Source: Bacteroidetes bacterium 43-93 (GTDB taxonomy: Bacteria; Bacteroidota; Bacteroidia; Chitinophagales; Chitinophagaceae). From it: DNA of 64,000 nt. Location of the stretch: NCBI GenBank assembly GCA_001897855.1, contig MKUO01000001.1:434001-498000 (forward strand), written 5' to 3'. Position numbers and translations under genes: made by a program. The notes under the pieces are model-generated. The model had not been told where the DNA came from and did no database searches. It was given only the letters and a program-made list of their open reading frames with translations. Within the stretch, counting starts at the first letter, position 1, and each line of letters starts with the position of its first letter. Shown piece after piece: positions 51,987 through 61,204 of this stretch.

Positions 51987-54299
51987 CTAGGCTAACGATT
52001 TACGTATTTTTAAAATCACCATCTTAGATGTTGGTGTATTACTTTTATCTGCCACGCTGCCTATGGGTACCAGCACATTGGTTTCCGGGAAATAGGTAGC
52101 AGTACATTTTTCCGGTATGCTAAAGGGTATCACCAGGAATTTATGCGCTACGCGTTCCACCCCGTCGTGATAATTGTAAAGATCTACCACATCATTGGCT
52201 TTCAGTCCTGCACGGGTCATATCATATTCATTCATAAATATTACCCTGCGTTCGTTGTACACACCACGATAGCGATCATCCAAACCGTAAATCGTTGTAT
52301 TGAACTGGTCATGACTGCGAATGGTCATCATCATATACTCATCCGGTGCTAATCTTTGTACGGTGATGTCCGCTGAGTTGAATACCGCTTTGCCAGAGAA
52401 CGTGTTGAACTTGCCGGAACGTGCGCCGTTGGGCAGGTAAAAACCACCAAGGTGTCTTACTCTTTCATTATAGTTCTCAAATCCCGGTATCACTAATTCT
52501 ATATCGTTGCGTATGTAGTCATAGTTTTCTTCATAAAGATTCCAGTTGACTTTACTCCTCGAGCCTAATGTTGCTTTAGCCATCTTGCAAACGATCACAG
52601 GTTCACTCAGCAGGTTGGCAGATATTGGCTTCAGGTTACCCTTCGACATCTGTATCACACCCATTGAGTTCTCACAGCTCACAAATTGCTCTTTACCGTT
52701 CATCACGTCCTTGTCGCTACGGCCATACACCGGTAATATCAGTGCTTCCTCGCCATGTACCAGGTGGCTGCGGTTCAGCTTGGTAGATATATGAACGGTG
52801 AGTTTACATTTACGTAGTGCTTCTGCAGTGTACAAAGTATCCGGTGTGGCAGAAAGAAAATTGCCACCCATAGCAATGAACACTTTTGCCATTCCTTCAT
52901 GCATTGCCTTGATGCAGTCCACAACATCAAAGCCATGATTGCGGGGTGGTGCAAAACCATAAGTTGCCTGCAATTTATTCAGGAATGCTTCAGATGGCTT
53001 TTCATAGATTCCCATCGTACGATCGCCCTGCACATTGCTGTGCCCGCGTACCGGGCAGGTACCCGCACCAGGCTTTCCTATACTGCCTTTAAGCAGAAGC
53101 AGGTTTACTACTTCCTTAATAGTATCTACGGCATTCTTATGCTGGGTCAGTCCCATTGCCCAGCAGGCAATGATCTTTTTCTTATTCTTGAGTACGTTAG
53201 CGGTTTCCTTTATTTGCGGGATGGAGATGCCACTTGCATCAGACAGTTCGTCCAGCGAATATTTATGAACGTTAGCAATATAATTGTCATACCCGCTGGT
53301 ATGTTCTTTAATAAACTCATGATCAAAAACAGACCCGGGTGCTTGCTCATCTTCTTTGGCCAACAAGGAAATTATAGCTTTCAGCAAAGCCATATCCCCA
53401 TTGATCTTCACCTGCAGGAAGATATCTGTCAACCTCGACTTAATGCCTAATACGCCTTTTACTTTCTGGGGGTTGTTGAATCCCATCAAGCCGGTTTCCG
53501 GCAGTGGGTTTACAGATATGATCGTCGCGCCGTTTTCTTTCGCCTTCTGTAATGCAGAAAGCATACGTGGATGGTTGGTACCCGGGTTTTGCCCTAATAT
53601 AATGATAGCTTCCGCTTCGTAGAAATCTTCCAGCGTTACAGAACCCTTGCCAATACCGAGAGATTCATTTAGTGCAACGCCGCTCGATTCGTGACACATG
53701 TTCGAGCAGTCGGGTAGATTATTGGTGCCGTATTCGCGTACAAACAACTGGTATAGAAAAGCAGCCTCGTTGCTGGTGCGACCAGATGTATAGAACACAG
53801 CTTCATCCGGTGTAGAAAGCGAGTTCAGGTGCGTTCCTATTTTCTTAAAGGCATCTTCCCAACTGATAGGTTGGTAGTGAGTCGCACCTTTAGGCAGGTA
53901 CATAGGATCAGTGATACGTCCTTTTTTGCCAATGCCATAATCGTCTAGCTCTGCCAGTTCCTTCACACTGTATTTCGCAAAGAATGCCGGATCAACACGT
54001 TTAGTAGTTGCTTCCTCGGCGATTGCCTTAGCGCCATTCTCGCAATATTCAGCGATAGAAGAGCGATGTCCGTCGGGATCAGGCCATGCACAGCCGGGGC
54101 AGTCATAACCATCTTTTTGGTTCAATGCCAGCAATGCCTTCATACCACGGGCTACATCCATTTCACCAAAAACATGTTTCGCACTCGATATCACGGCAGG
54201 GATACCTGCTGCCACATCCTTAGGCTTACCCAGTTTGATGCCCGTAAATGTTTCGGGGTTCTCTGCATTGGGCTGTATGTCTTTTCTTTCTTCGCTCAT
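51987..54299 (-). CDS. FdhF/YdeP family molybdopterin oxidoreductase
   Basis: 770 residues. Mo/W-bisPGD fold. The N-terminal CPGCAWP (Cys67, Cys70) and YCENGAK are features of the YdeP-type (alpha subunit) subfamily. FYTSGRTSNEAAFLYQLFVREYG, NCHESSG-like CSNMCHESSGVALN and CPVRGHSNVQGDR follow. E. coli YdeP is linked to acid resistance. True formate dehydrogenase activity should not be assumed; the electron partner is not encoded here. It overlaps the DUF7009-like gene by one base. Confidence 0.92.
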   Translation of the reverse strand: MSEERKDIQPNAENPETFTGIKLGKPKDVAAGIPAVISSAKHVFGEMDVARGMKALLALNQKDGYDCPGCAWPDPDGHRSSIAEYCENGAKAIAEEATTKRVDPAFFAKYSVKELAELDDYGIGKKGRITDPMYLPKGATHYQPISWEDAFKKIGTHLNSLSTPDEAVFYTSGRTSNEAAFLYQLFVREYGTNNLPDCSNMCHESSGVALNESLGIGKGSVTLEDFYEAEAIIILGQNPGTNHPRMLSALQKAKENGATIISVNPLPETGLMGFNNPQKVKGVLGIKSRLTDIFLQVKINGDMALLKAIISLLAKEDEQAPGSVFDHEFIKEHTSGYDNYIANVHKYSLDELSDASGISIPQIKETANVLKNKKKIIACWAMGLTQHKNAVDTIKEVVNLLLLKGSIGKPGAGTCPVRGHSNVQGDRTMGIYEKPSEAFLNKLQATYGFAPPRNHGFDVVDCIKAMHEGMAKVFIAMGGNFLSATPDTLYTAEALRKCKLTVHISTKLNRSHLVHGEEALILPVYGRSDKDVMNGKEQFVSCENSMGVIQMSKGNLKPISANLLSEPVIVCKMAKATLGSRSKVNWNLYEENYDYIRNDIELVIPGFENYNERVRHLGGFYLPNGARSGKFNTFSGKAVFNSADITVQRLAPDEYMMMTIRSHDQFNTTIYGLDDRYRGVYNERRVIFMNEYDMTRAGLKANDVVDLYNYHDGVERVAHKFLVIPFSIPEKCTATYFPETNVLVPIGSVADKSNTPTSKMVILKIRKSLA

Positions 54300-54670
54300 T
54301 ATTCGTGTTTTAATAATGGGTTGTCGTATTGGTCAGATTGATCTTCTGTAATATTTTCATCGAGGCACTTAAAATCCTTCTCGATCAAAATATACAATTT
54401 TTTACCGTTTGCCAGTTCATGCTCATATTCAAATCCTACTTTTTGGCTGTTGGCCCACTCATGTGCCAGTGCTGCCGGCATGTACACGGTCACCACGCCA
54501 TTTTCAAGATCTGCGGAAAGATTTGGGCCATCATATTGTTGCAGTGCGTATACCAGGTATTGCGTGCTGAATTCCGTACGCTCATCGATATATCCCTCCT
54601 TGCCGAATCGCTCCACTTCGGATTTTGTCAATCGCAACCTTATTGAATTTCCTTTTATCCTGAGTTTCAT
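54299..54670 (-). CDS. DUF7009-like small protein
   Basis: 123 residues. MKLRIKGNSIRLRLTKSEVERF begins a strand-rich domain with YALQQYDGPNLSADLENG, VTVYMPAALAHEWA and YILIEKDFKCL. This resembles a family of unknown function (DUF7009-like; tentative) found next to molybdenum enzyme genes. Lies between fdhD (10 bp) and the oxidoreductase (1-base overlap), so it is probably an accessory to that enzyme. Confidence 0.72.
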   Translation of the reverse strand: MKLRIKGNSIRLRLTKSEVERFGKEGYIDERTEFSTQYLVYALQQYDGPNLSADLENGVVTVYMPAALAHEWANSQKVGFEYEHELANGKKLYILIEKDFKCLDENITEDQSDQYDNPLLKHE

Positions 54671-54680
54671 TTGCTTTGTT

Positions 54681-55505
54681 TTAAAAATTGATACGTTCCG
54701 CCCCTGTATAGATATTAAACCTTTGATCTCGTAAAAAGCCTATCAGGCTGATCCCGAATTCCTTTGCCGTGCTTACTGCAAGGCTCGATGGTGCCCCAAC
54801 CGCGGCAACTATTTTAATGCCCGCCATGGCTGCCTTCTGCACGAGTTCAAAGCTGGCACGCCCGCTTAGCAGTAACAAATAATTATCTAAAGGCAACATA
54901 TTACGTTCCAAAGCAACGCCTATCAGTTTGTCCAGCGCGTTGTGCCTGCCCACATCTTCGCGCGTTAGTACCAGGTTACCATAGGTATCAAATAAGGCAG
55001 ATGCATGTAATCCCCCCGTGCTATCAAATACCTGTTGATGTTGGCGCAATATATCCGGTAATTTATATATCAGTCCCGCATCAAAGCGTAGTGTATCGCT
55101 CATGGCAGTAATATCACAAGCAGTTTTCACCGCATCTATAGAAGATTTACCGCACACACCACAACTGGAAGTAGTATAAAAATTACGTTCCAGCTTTGAC
55201 AGATCAAGCGGGATGTCTTCTTTAAGAACAACCTGTACTATGTTATCCGGAACTGTGAAAGCGCCTTTTACCTGGTCGTAACTTTTCAGGATACCTTCTG
55301 TGTAGAGGAAACCGATCGCAAGTTCTGTGTCATTGCCCGGTGTGCGCATCGTAACAGATATGCTTTTTTGAATCCTGCTATTAGCAGGCCCATAGTTCAG
55401 GCGTATTTCAAGCGGCTCTTCAACTGCCAATACATCTTCCTTATCGGCCACATTACCGGTATTTACTTTCTTGATAGCAACCTGTGTAATTGCATTATCG
55501 GGCAT
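54681..55505 (-). CDS. fdhD: sulfurtransferase FdhD
   Basis: 274 residues. FdhD motifs: TELAIGFLYTEGIL, the sulfur-carrying CGVC (Cys115, Cys118) in TTSSCGVCGKSS, the substrate loop TGGLHASALFDTYGN and REDVGRHNALDKLIG. FdhD passes sulfur to the molybdenum cofactor of FdhF-type enzymes, so its presence upstream indicates the neighbouring enzyme needs a sulfido-Mo cofactor. First gene of a three-gene operon. Confidence 0.95.
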   Translation of the reverse strand: MPDNAITQVAIKKVNTGNVADKEDVLAVEEPLEIRLNYGPANSRIQKSISVTMRTPGNDTELAIGFLYTEGILKSYDQVKGAFTVPDNIVQVVLKEDIPLDLSKLERNFYTTSSCGVCGKSSIDAVKTACDITAMSDTLRFDAGLIYKLPDILRQHQQVFDSTGGLHASALFDTYGNLVLTREDVGRHNALDKLIGVALERNMLPLDNYLLLLSGRASFELVQKAAMAGIKIVAAVGAPSSLAVSTAKEFGISLIGFLRDQRFNIYTGAERINF

Positions 55506-55589
55506 TCTTCAAAATTACTGAAAACGCTACAGTTATAATATGTTTCGCGGATTTGTTATTACTTTTGGGCTCCTTACCAAAATAACATT

Positions 55590-57191
55590 ATGAAACTAAA
55601 CACATTTCTTGCCATTCCTATGGTATTGATAAGCATGTCTTCCGGATATGCGCAGTCTAACTCAGGCCTTATAGCCCATTGGCCATTCAATGGTAACGCT
55701 AACGATTCATCAGGCAACGGGCATACCGGCACAGCATATAATACTTCGTCAGGGACAGGAATAACGGGGAAACCCAATACAGCCTATTATTTTGATGGTT
55801 CGAGCAGTTATATTACAGTTCCTTACCAGTCAGATTTAAATATCACCCGTTACAGCTTGTGTGCTGTGGTCAAGCCGACTGGCTTTTATCCCGGCCTTTG
55901 CCAGGGTAATATCATTATGGAACGCGGCTGGGAATATTCTGCTGGCAATTATGAATTGGAGTTCACTGATAACCCATATAACGATTGTTATACTGATGAT
56001 TCTACGAAATATGTTTTTGCTTTAGCAACAGGAAATGTTACAAATAATGGCTCGATTAGTAACTGGCAATATTCACCGCAAATTGTCCGCGATAATTGGT
56101 ATGTCGTTGTCGGCACTTTTAATGGAACGGATACATTTAAAGTCTACATAAATGGGGTTCTCAAATCTGTCTATCCCGCGGCTGGCTCAATTGGTAGCTC
56201 TACTTATGGCATTAGCATTGGTGCTGGTATGATAAATAGTTCGTATCCATACTGGTATAAGGGATTTATTGATGATATACGAATCTATAACCGCGTTTTG
56301 GATGATTCTGAAATCAAACAATATGCCACGGGTATTTATCTGCCGGAGCCAGATACCGTTTGTCAAGGCAAATCTCTCTCAGTTATAACTAATCTTATTA
56401 ATGGAAATTTTGTTCAGGTGCCTGGCACCGTGTTCACTGCAGAGATATCTGATGCATCCGGCAGTTTTGCTTCACCTACCGTTATCGGTACTTATACAGT
56501 TGGTTCTGTAAGTACACCTAATGTCGTAACCATTCCTTGTACCGTATCTGCGTCTTTAGCTCCTGGTGTTTATAAGCTGCGTGTAAAAACTACAACACTG
56601 GCTATGACATCAGATCTGAGTGATTTGTATGTTTTTGCCGATTCTACGCCAACACTTGCCTTATCAAGTTCTGCGGGTACAACTGTTGCGCAGGGTACAA
56701 CTGTTGTTTTTACGGCCAATCCATCCAGTGCAGGAGCAAATCCGTCTTTCAAATGGTATAAAAATGGTGTATTGGTCGCGGGGCAGGCATCGGCCACGTA
56801 CACTGCTATAGCAGGCGTCGATTTTGTAAACGGAGATACGATAACTTCCTTTGTTAAGAGTTCTTTGCCATGCGCTACTGTCGATTCTGCAATAGATAAA
56901 ATAATAATGAATGTAACGCTTGGCGTTAAAAATGTGACGCCCGATTGCAACATTCGTATATCACCTAATCCTAGTAATGGCAGCTTCCTGCTAAAGGGTT
57001 ATGTAAATGCAAATGATGTTAAAATGAACATTGTAAATGAATTGGGACAGGTTATTTATTCTCAAAACATAAATGTTGTCAATAATGTATTAGTGAGTGA
57101 GGTGAAACTTGATAATGTGAGGAGCGGAGTATATTTCGTTAGGTTACAAGCTGAAGGCATTTCACAAATTGCCCGCTTAATCATTCAATAG
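55590..57191 (+). CDS. LamG domain protein with T9SS sorting domain
   Basis: 533 residues. Signal peptide MKLNTFLAIPMVLISMSSGYA. A LamG/concanavalin-like domain (about 25-250: ALIAHWPFNGNANDSSGNGH, then DDIRIYNRVLDDSEI) is followed by Ig-like modules rich in Thr/Ser (about 255-450). The type IX C-terminal sorting domain (about 455-533: ISPNPSNGSFLLKG, VNELGQVIYSQN, SGVYFVRLQ) completes it. It is probably a surface-attached carbohydrate- or adhesion-related protein. No catalytic residues seen. Monocistronic. Confidence 0.93.
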   Translation: MKLNTFLAIPMVLISMSSGYAQSNSGLIAHWPFNGNANDSSGNGHTGTAYNTSSGTGITGKPNTAYYFDGSSSYITVPYQSDLNITRYSLCAVVKPTGFYPGLCQGNIIMERGWEYSAGNYELEFTDNPYNDCYTDDSTKYVFALATGNVTNNGSISNWQYSPQIVRDNWYVVVGTFNGTDTFKVYINGVLKSVYPAAGSIGSSTYGISIGAGMINSSYPYWYKGFIDDIRIYNRVLDDSEIKQYATGIYLPEPDTVCQGKSLSVITNLINGNFVQVPGTVFTAEISDASGSFASPTVIGTYTVGSVSTPNVVTIPCTVSASLAPGVYKLRVKTTTLAMTSDLSDLYVFADSTPTLALSSSAGTTVAQGTTVVFTANPSSAGANPSFKWYKNGVLVAGQASATYTAIAGVDFVNGDTITSFVKSSLPCATVDSAIDKIIMNVTLGVKNVTPDCNIRISPNPSNGSFLLKGYVNANDVKMNIVNELGQVIYSQNINVVNNVLVSEVKLDNVRSGVYFVRLQAEGISQIARLIIQ

Positions 57192-57218
57192 ATCATTTAG
57201 TTCTATCTTATAATAAGC

Positions 57219-57247
57219 ACGGCCTTCATTTGAGGGCCGTTCTTGTT
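57219..57247 (+). terminator. terminator after the LamG gene
   Basis: ACGGCCTTCA pairs with TGAGGGCCGT (one G-T pair), followed by TCTTGTT. The U-tract is weak, and it is 28 bp downstream of the stop. Confidence 0.65.
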
Positions 57248-57258
57248 ATTGGTATATT

Positions 57259-58542
57259 TTATTTATTGTATTCAGCCAAACGCCGTTCTATCAATCGCCT
57301 TTCCGCCTCAGAAGGCACTAAATTCAATGCCTTTTCAAAATGTCGTTTGGATGCGGCAATATCATGGTTCTCGGCATACAGATCTCCAAGGATGGCGTGC
57401 AGTAAATAGTAGTTTTCCAAATATTGCAGATGTGGTATTCGTTGGATTTCCTTTAATGCCTCTGCCGACCCTGATAATTCTTTGATCGCTATTGCACGGT
57501 TAAGTAATACGATTGGTGAAGGGAGCAGTTGACTCAGCAGGTCGTAATAAGAAAGTATCGTTTCCCAGTCGGTATCTGCGTAAGTTATTGCTTTGCAGTG
57601 TTCATAAGCAATCGCTGCTTCCAGGTGGTATCTGTTAATACGATCTCCTGTTGCTGCCTTTTCCAGGTAATATTTGCCTGGCAGTATCATTTCTTTATCC
57701 CATAGGCTTCTGTCCTGGTCTTTCATCAATACCAGGTTCCCTGCTGCATCTATGCGCGATGGCATCCTGCTGGTATGAAAGTATAGTAAGGCAAGCAAAG
57801 CATAGGTTTCAGGCAGGGCGGTGGGTGGATAGTTGATGAGTAATTTGCACAAGTATATAGTATCAAAAGCCATATCAGGCCGTATGAGCGTATCCTGGTG
57901 CGATGTACTGTGCGCTTCGTTAAAAACCAGGTATATAGTTTCCAGCAGGTTATTCAGCCTGTTGGTGAGTGCGTTGCCTTCGGGTATTTCGAAGGAGATA
58001 TTATGTTCACGAAATACCTGCCTGGCTCGGTATAGCCTCTTTTCTATGGTATCGTTGCTGGTTATAAACGCTCTTGCTATTTGGGCTACAGAAAATCCGC
58101 ACAGCGTTTTTAGGATCAATGCTATCTGACCTTCACGGCTAATGAGGGGATGGCAGCAGGCAAACATCATACGCAACTGGTCATCAAAAACCTCTTCATC
58201 TTTAAAATACCCGTCGATAGCTACTGCTGCGGTATATTCAGACTCCAGCAACGGGTCTATACCCGGCATAAAGGTTTGCTGTCGCCTGTTTTTGCGGATG
58301 ATGTCGATGGCCTTATTCTTGGCAGCACGAAAAAGCCACGCTTCAGGATTATCAGGGATGCCCTTCGCCTGCCATGTTTCCAGCGCTTTAATCAATATAT
58401 CCTGTACAGCGTCTTCTGCTGTTTCTATGTTATGGGTGCCGAAAATGCGTGTGAGCACAGATACCAGTTTCCCTGCATCTGAGCGGGTAATGTCGGCAAT
58501 AACCTTCTGTACTCCTGTGGCGATATATTTGGCGCTGCTCAT
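57259..58542 (-). CDS. ECF RNA polymerase sigma factor, ECF42-type
   Basis: 427 residues, far longer than a plain ECF factor. Sigma region 2 (VLTRIFGTHNIETAEDAVQDILIKAL, then WLFRAAKNKAIDIIR), region 4 (GFSVAQIARAFITSNDTIEKRLYRARQ), and a long C-terminal helical extension with TPR-like repeats (SGSAEALKEIQRIPHL). This is the ECF42 group, which lacks an anti-sigma factor and usually sits next to DGPF/YciI-like proteins, as here. The extension probably controls activity. Confidence 0.92.
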   Translation of the reverse strand: MSSAKYIATGVQKVIADITRSDAGKLVSVLTRIFGTHNIETAEDAVQDILIKALETWQAKGIPDNPEAWLFRAAKNKAIDIIRKNRRQQTFMPGIDPLLESEYTAAVAIDGYFKDEEVFDDQLRMMFACCHPLISREGQIALILKTLCGFSVAQIARAFITSNDTIEKRLYRARQVFREHNISFEIPEGNALTNRLNNLLETIYLVFNEAHSTSHQDTLIRPDMAFDTIYLCKLLINYPPTALPETYALLALLYFHTSRMPSRIDAAGNLVLMKDQDRSLWDKEMILPGKYYLEKAATGDRINRYHLEAAIAYEHCKAITYADTDWETILSYYDLLSQLLPSPIVLLNRAIAIKELSGSAEALKEIQRIPHLQYLENYYLLHAILGDLYAENHDIAASKRHFEKALNLVPSEAERRLIERRLAEYNK

Positions 58543-58554
58543 AAGCTTACAAAC

Positions 58555-58583
58555 AAAAATACAGCCATTGCGGCTGTATTTTT
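58555..58583 (-). terminator. hairpin between the YciI-like gene and the sigma factor
   Basis: AAAAATACAGCC / GGCTGTATTTTT, 12-bp stem, loop ATTGC; on the minus strand it has a T run. Located after the stop of the YciI-like gene and just ahead of the sigma factor start codon (58542), so it may attenuate transcription into the sigma gene. Confidence 0.8.
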
Positions 58584-58597
58584 GTTGCAGGGCATAA

Positions 58598-58951
58598 TTA
58601 CATGCCGTCCATTACCATGATTTCCCGTACTTCTACACTGCCGCCGGAGTCACCGAAAATAGGACACGCGGAAGCTATCTTGCAGGCCTCATCATAGCCG
58701 CCGGCTTTTATAAGCAAGTAGCCGTTCACTACTTCTTTGCCTTCTGCAAACGGTGCGTCTGTTATTTTGTTAGCCGCTGGCATGTGCCTGCCATCTGTGG
58801 CAAGGGGCTGGCCTGCTACCAGTTTCCCTTCCTTTGCAATGTCGGCCATCCAGCCTCTCCATGCTTCCATACTGGCCTGCAGTTCTTCAGGAGTGGTAGA
58901 AGTTTCATAGGCGCCGTTGTGCGATCTGAACAACAAAAGATACTCTTTCAT
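58598..58951 (-). CDS. YciI/DGPF domain protein
   Basis: 117 residues from ATG 58951. YciI-like ferredoxin fold: YLLLFRSHNGAYETS, then MADIAKEGKLVAGQPLATDGRH, and GGYDEACKIASACPIFGDSGG. It belongs to the DGPF group that is the conserved partner of ECF42 sigma factors and is commonly their target. The catalytic role is unknown. It is upstream of the sigma factor on the same strand with a hairpin between. Confidence 0.88.
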   Translation of the reverse strand: MKEYLLLFRSHNGAYETSTTPEELQASMEAWRGWMADIAKEGKLVAGQPLATDGRHMPAANKITDAPFAEGKEVVNGYLLIKAGGYDEACKIASACPIFGDSGGSVEVREIMVMDGM

Positions 58952-59048
58952 AAACAAAATGATTTAAGATGAATAATGAATTTGATAGTATGACGAATGG
59001 GATATTACAATCCGGACAAGATTCTAAAAAAATCATTAAAAATTACAC

Positions 59049-59071
59049 GATAATGATGATTATCATGTTTG
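59049..59071 (+). promoter_or_regulatory. Fur/PerR-like palindrome over the peroxidase promoter
   Basis: GATAATGATGATTATC (59049-59064) is an inverted repeat, GATAAT / ATTATC with a 4-base centre, and matches the classical Fur box at about 14 of 19 positions. It abuts CATGTTTG (59064-59071), one mismatch from the TAnnTTTG -7 box and 30 bases before ATG 59102. A metal- or peroxide-responsive repressor could act here. Confidence 0.5.
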
Positions 59072-59101
59072 ATAGCAACTAATTTATTAACTTTATATAC
59101 A

Positions 59102-60169
59102 ATGAAAAGTGCTCGCAAAAAGTCCTATTTACTAATACTATTGGCAACAATTGGTATTGTTGTATCCTGTAAGAAAACCAATACTAACAATGGCAACGAT
59201 GGCGGAGGAAATTCCGGTTGCTCTGTTGTGGAGATGAAGCCGTATGTATGGACCAATCCCTCGCGTTTCCCTTTAGCGAATATCCCGTCTGATAACCAGT
59301 TTACAGAAGAACGTATTGCTTTAGGTAAGCAATTGTATTACGATGCCCGCCTGTCAAATAACGGAGAATCGTGCAATAGCTGTCATAAGCAGAATATGGG
59401 TTTTGCAGGCGATAGCGTTTCTACTTTTGACAATGGCCTTTCCAAACCGCCATTGGTAAACCTCGCCTGGTATAATATATTCATGTGGACGGGCAGGCTA
59501 CAGGGCACTTTGGAAGATGTGATGTTTGCTGAGATCACTAAACGTTTCAATACCGACATAGGTAAGATCAATGCTATCCAGGATTATCGCGATAAGTTTT
59601 GTAAGTATTATGGTGTAAGCAATATCACAGCACAAGACTTGGCCAAGCCACTTGCACAGTTTATGCGGGTGCTGACATCAAGTAATAGTAAGTATGATAA
59701 ATTTGTAAGAGGCGAGAGTGGCTTGACTGATTATGAAATGAAAGGATATGATATCTTTTTCAGTGAAAAAGGAGATTGTTTTCACTGTCATGCTGCCGTG
59801 GTGCTCACCGACGATATGATGCACAATAATGGTATTGACAGCGTTTACGCAAAAGATATAGATAAAGGCTATTACAATGTAACGCATAGTGAGTACGACC
59901 TGGGTAAGTTTAAAACACCTAACCTCAGGAATGTGGCATTACGTACAGAGTTTATGCACGATGGCCGTTTTAAAACTTTGATGGATGTAGTTAATTTTTA
60001 CGATCATGGTGTGCATATAGGAGTTCCTTCTATCGACCCCATTATGACTAAACCAGCCAAGTTAAACGGCGGGCTGCATCTAACAGACGAAGAGAAGGCA
60101 CAACTGATCGCTTTCCTGAATACATTTACAGATACTACAATGACCAATAACCCATTCTTCAAACAATAG
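59102..60169 (+). CDS. diheme cytochrome c peroxidase/MauG family lipoprotein
   Basis: 355 residues from ATG 59102; a start at 59069 adds 11 residues before the lipoprotein signal. Lipobox GIVVSC (Cys23) followed by KK. Two heme c sites: CNSCH (91-95) and CFHCH near 225. The segment FKTPNLRNVALRTEFMHDGRF is the family core. It reduces hydrogen peroxide or oxidises a protein partner in the periplasm. Tail-to-tail with its paralogue, with only 2 bp between stops. A Fur/PerR-like palindrome lies upstream. Confidence 0.93.
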   Translation: MKSARKKSYLLILLATIGIVVSCKKTNTNNGNDGGGNSGCSVVEMKPYVWTNPSRFPLANIPSDNQFTEERIALGKQLYYDARLSNNGESCNSCHKQNMGFAGDSVSTFDNGLSKPPLVNLAWYNIFMWTGRLQGTLEDVMFAEITKRFNTDIGKINAIQDYRDKFCKYYGVSNITAQDLAKPLAQFMRVLTSSNSKYDKFVRGESGLTDYEMKGYDIFFSEKGDCFHCHAAVVLTDDMMHNNGIDSVYAKDIDKGYYNVTHSEYDLGKFKTPNLRNVALRTEFMHDGRFKTLMDVVNFYDHGVHIGVPSIDPIMTKPAKLNGGLHLTDEEKAQLIAFLNTFTDTTMTNNPFFKQ

Positions 60170-60171
60170 GG

Positions 60172-61203
60172 TTATTGTTTATAATTGCTGTTATTAATTA
60201 ACGTACTGTCGGTAAGGGTATGAAGAAAGGCTATCACCTTACTTTGTTCCTCATTAGTAAGCGCCAATCCCGGCTTGCCGTTTTTAATTAATTTATCTGA
60301 TAAGGTAGCAGAAGATGTTATTCCCGAAGCATAATGCTTCAATACTTCATTAAGTGTGGCAAATCGCCCGTCGTGCATATATGGATAAGTAACCACCACA
60401 TTCCTAAGTGTAGGTACTTTAAATTTACCCATATCAGCAGCGTTTTGCGTCACGCGATAGCGGCCGGAATCGGCAAACGTCGTATCAAGCCCATTATTCT
60501 GAAAGCTATAATCAGTAAACAATGGCTCTTTATGGCAGGATGCACAATTGGTTTTAAATAATGCGTAACCTTCTTGCTCATCCTGTGTAAACTTATCTTC
60601 ACCGGCCACTACACGATCATATTTGGAATGTGCAGATACCAGGTTGCTCATATATTGTGCAAGCGCCCAAAACATCTGCTGGTCATTGATGCTATCTCTA
60701 TGGAAAATATTTTTGAAAAGGGTGGGGTATTCAGGTGCACGGTTCAGTTTATAAATAATATGCTTTATGGTTTCCCCCATTTCTGCAGGATTGGTAAGTG
60801 GAGCCAGTGGCATTACTTCCAGGTTATTAACGCCGCCATCCCACATAAAACTGGCATTCCATGCCATGTTGAATATAGCCGGTGCATTCCTTTTACCGGT
60901 TTGGCCATCAATACCCTTGCTAAGAGATAGGCCACCGTCAGAAAAAGCAAATTCCTGTTTATGGCAGCTGGCGCACGATACCGTATTGTTTACGGATAGG
61001 AGCGGGTCATGAAATAATTTGCGCCCAAGTTCAAACCCTGCATTGCTGTAAGTATTAGGATCGTGCCTGTAGTAGGCAGCCGGAAAAGAAGCCGGCCTTT
61101 CAGGAGCATCCGCAGGTGGCATTGTGGTAATGCTTTCTTCCCGCTTTTTACATGCTACTAAAAGGCCGCTCCATAAAATAATATAAAGAATGCGCTTGCG
61201 CAT
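60172..61203 (-). CDS. diheme peroxidase, MbnH-like partner of MbnP
   Basis: 343 residues from ATG 61203 (one base after the MbnP stop region); the frame to 61239 overlaps mbnP. Lipobox GLLVAC (Cys18). Heme sites CASCH (77-81) and NCASCH near 215, then GKFKVPTLRNVVVTYPYMHDGRF. Adjacency to an MbnP-type gene marks it as the MbnH type of diheme enzyme, which in methanotroph relatives oxidises a Trp of MbnP to kynurenine. Homologous to the peroxidase facing it. Confidence 0.9.
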   Translation of the reverse strand: MRKRILYIILWSGLLVACKKREESITTMPPADAPERPASFPAAYYRHDPNTYSNAGFELGRKLFHDPLLSVNNTVSCASCHKQEFAFSDGGLSLSKGIDGQTGKRNAPAIFNMAWNASFMWDGGVNNLEVMPLAPLTNPAEMGETIKHIIYKLNRAPEYPTLFKNIFHRDSINDQQMFWALAQYMSNLVSAHSKYDRVVAGEDKFTQDEQEGYALFKTNCASCHKEPLFTDYSFQNNGLDTTFADSGRYRVTQNAADMGKFKVPTLRNVVVTYPYMHDGRFATLNEVLKHYASGITSSATLSDKLIKNGKPGLALTNEEQSKVIAFLHTLTDSTLINNSNYKQ

Positions 61204-61204
61204 A

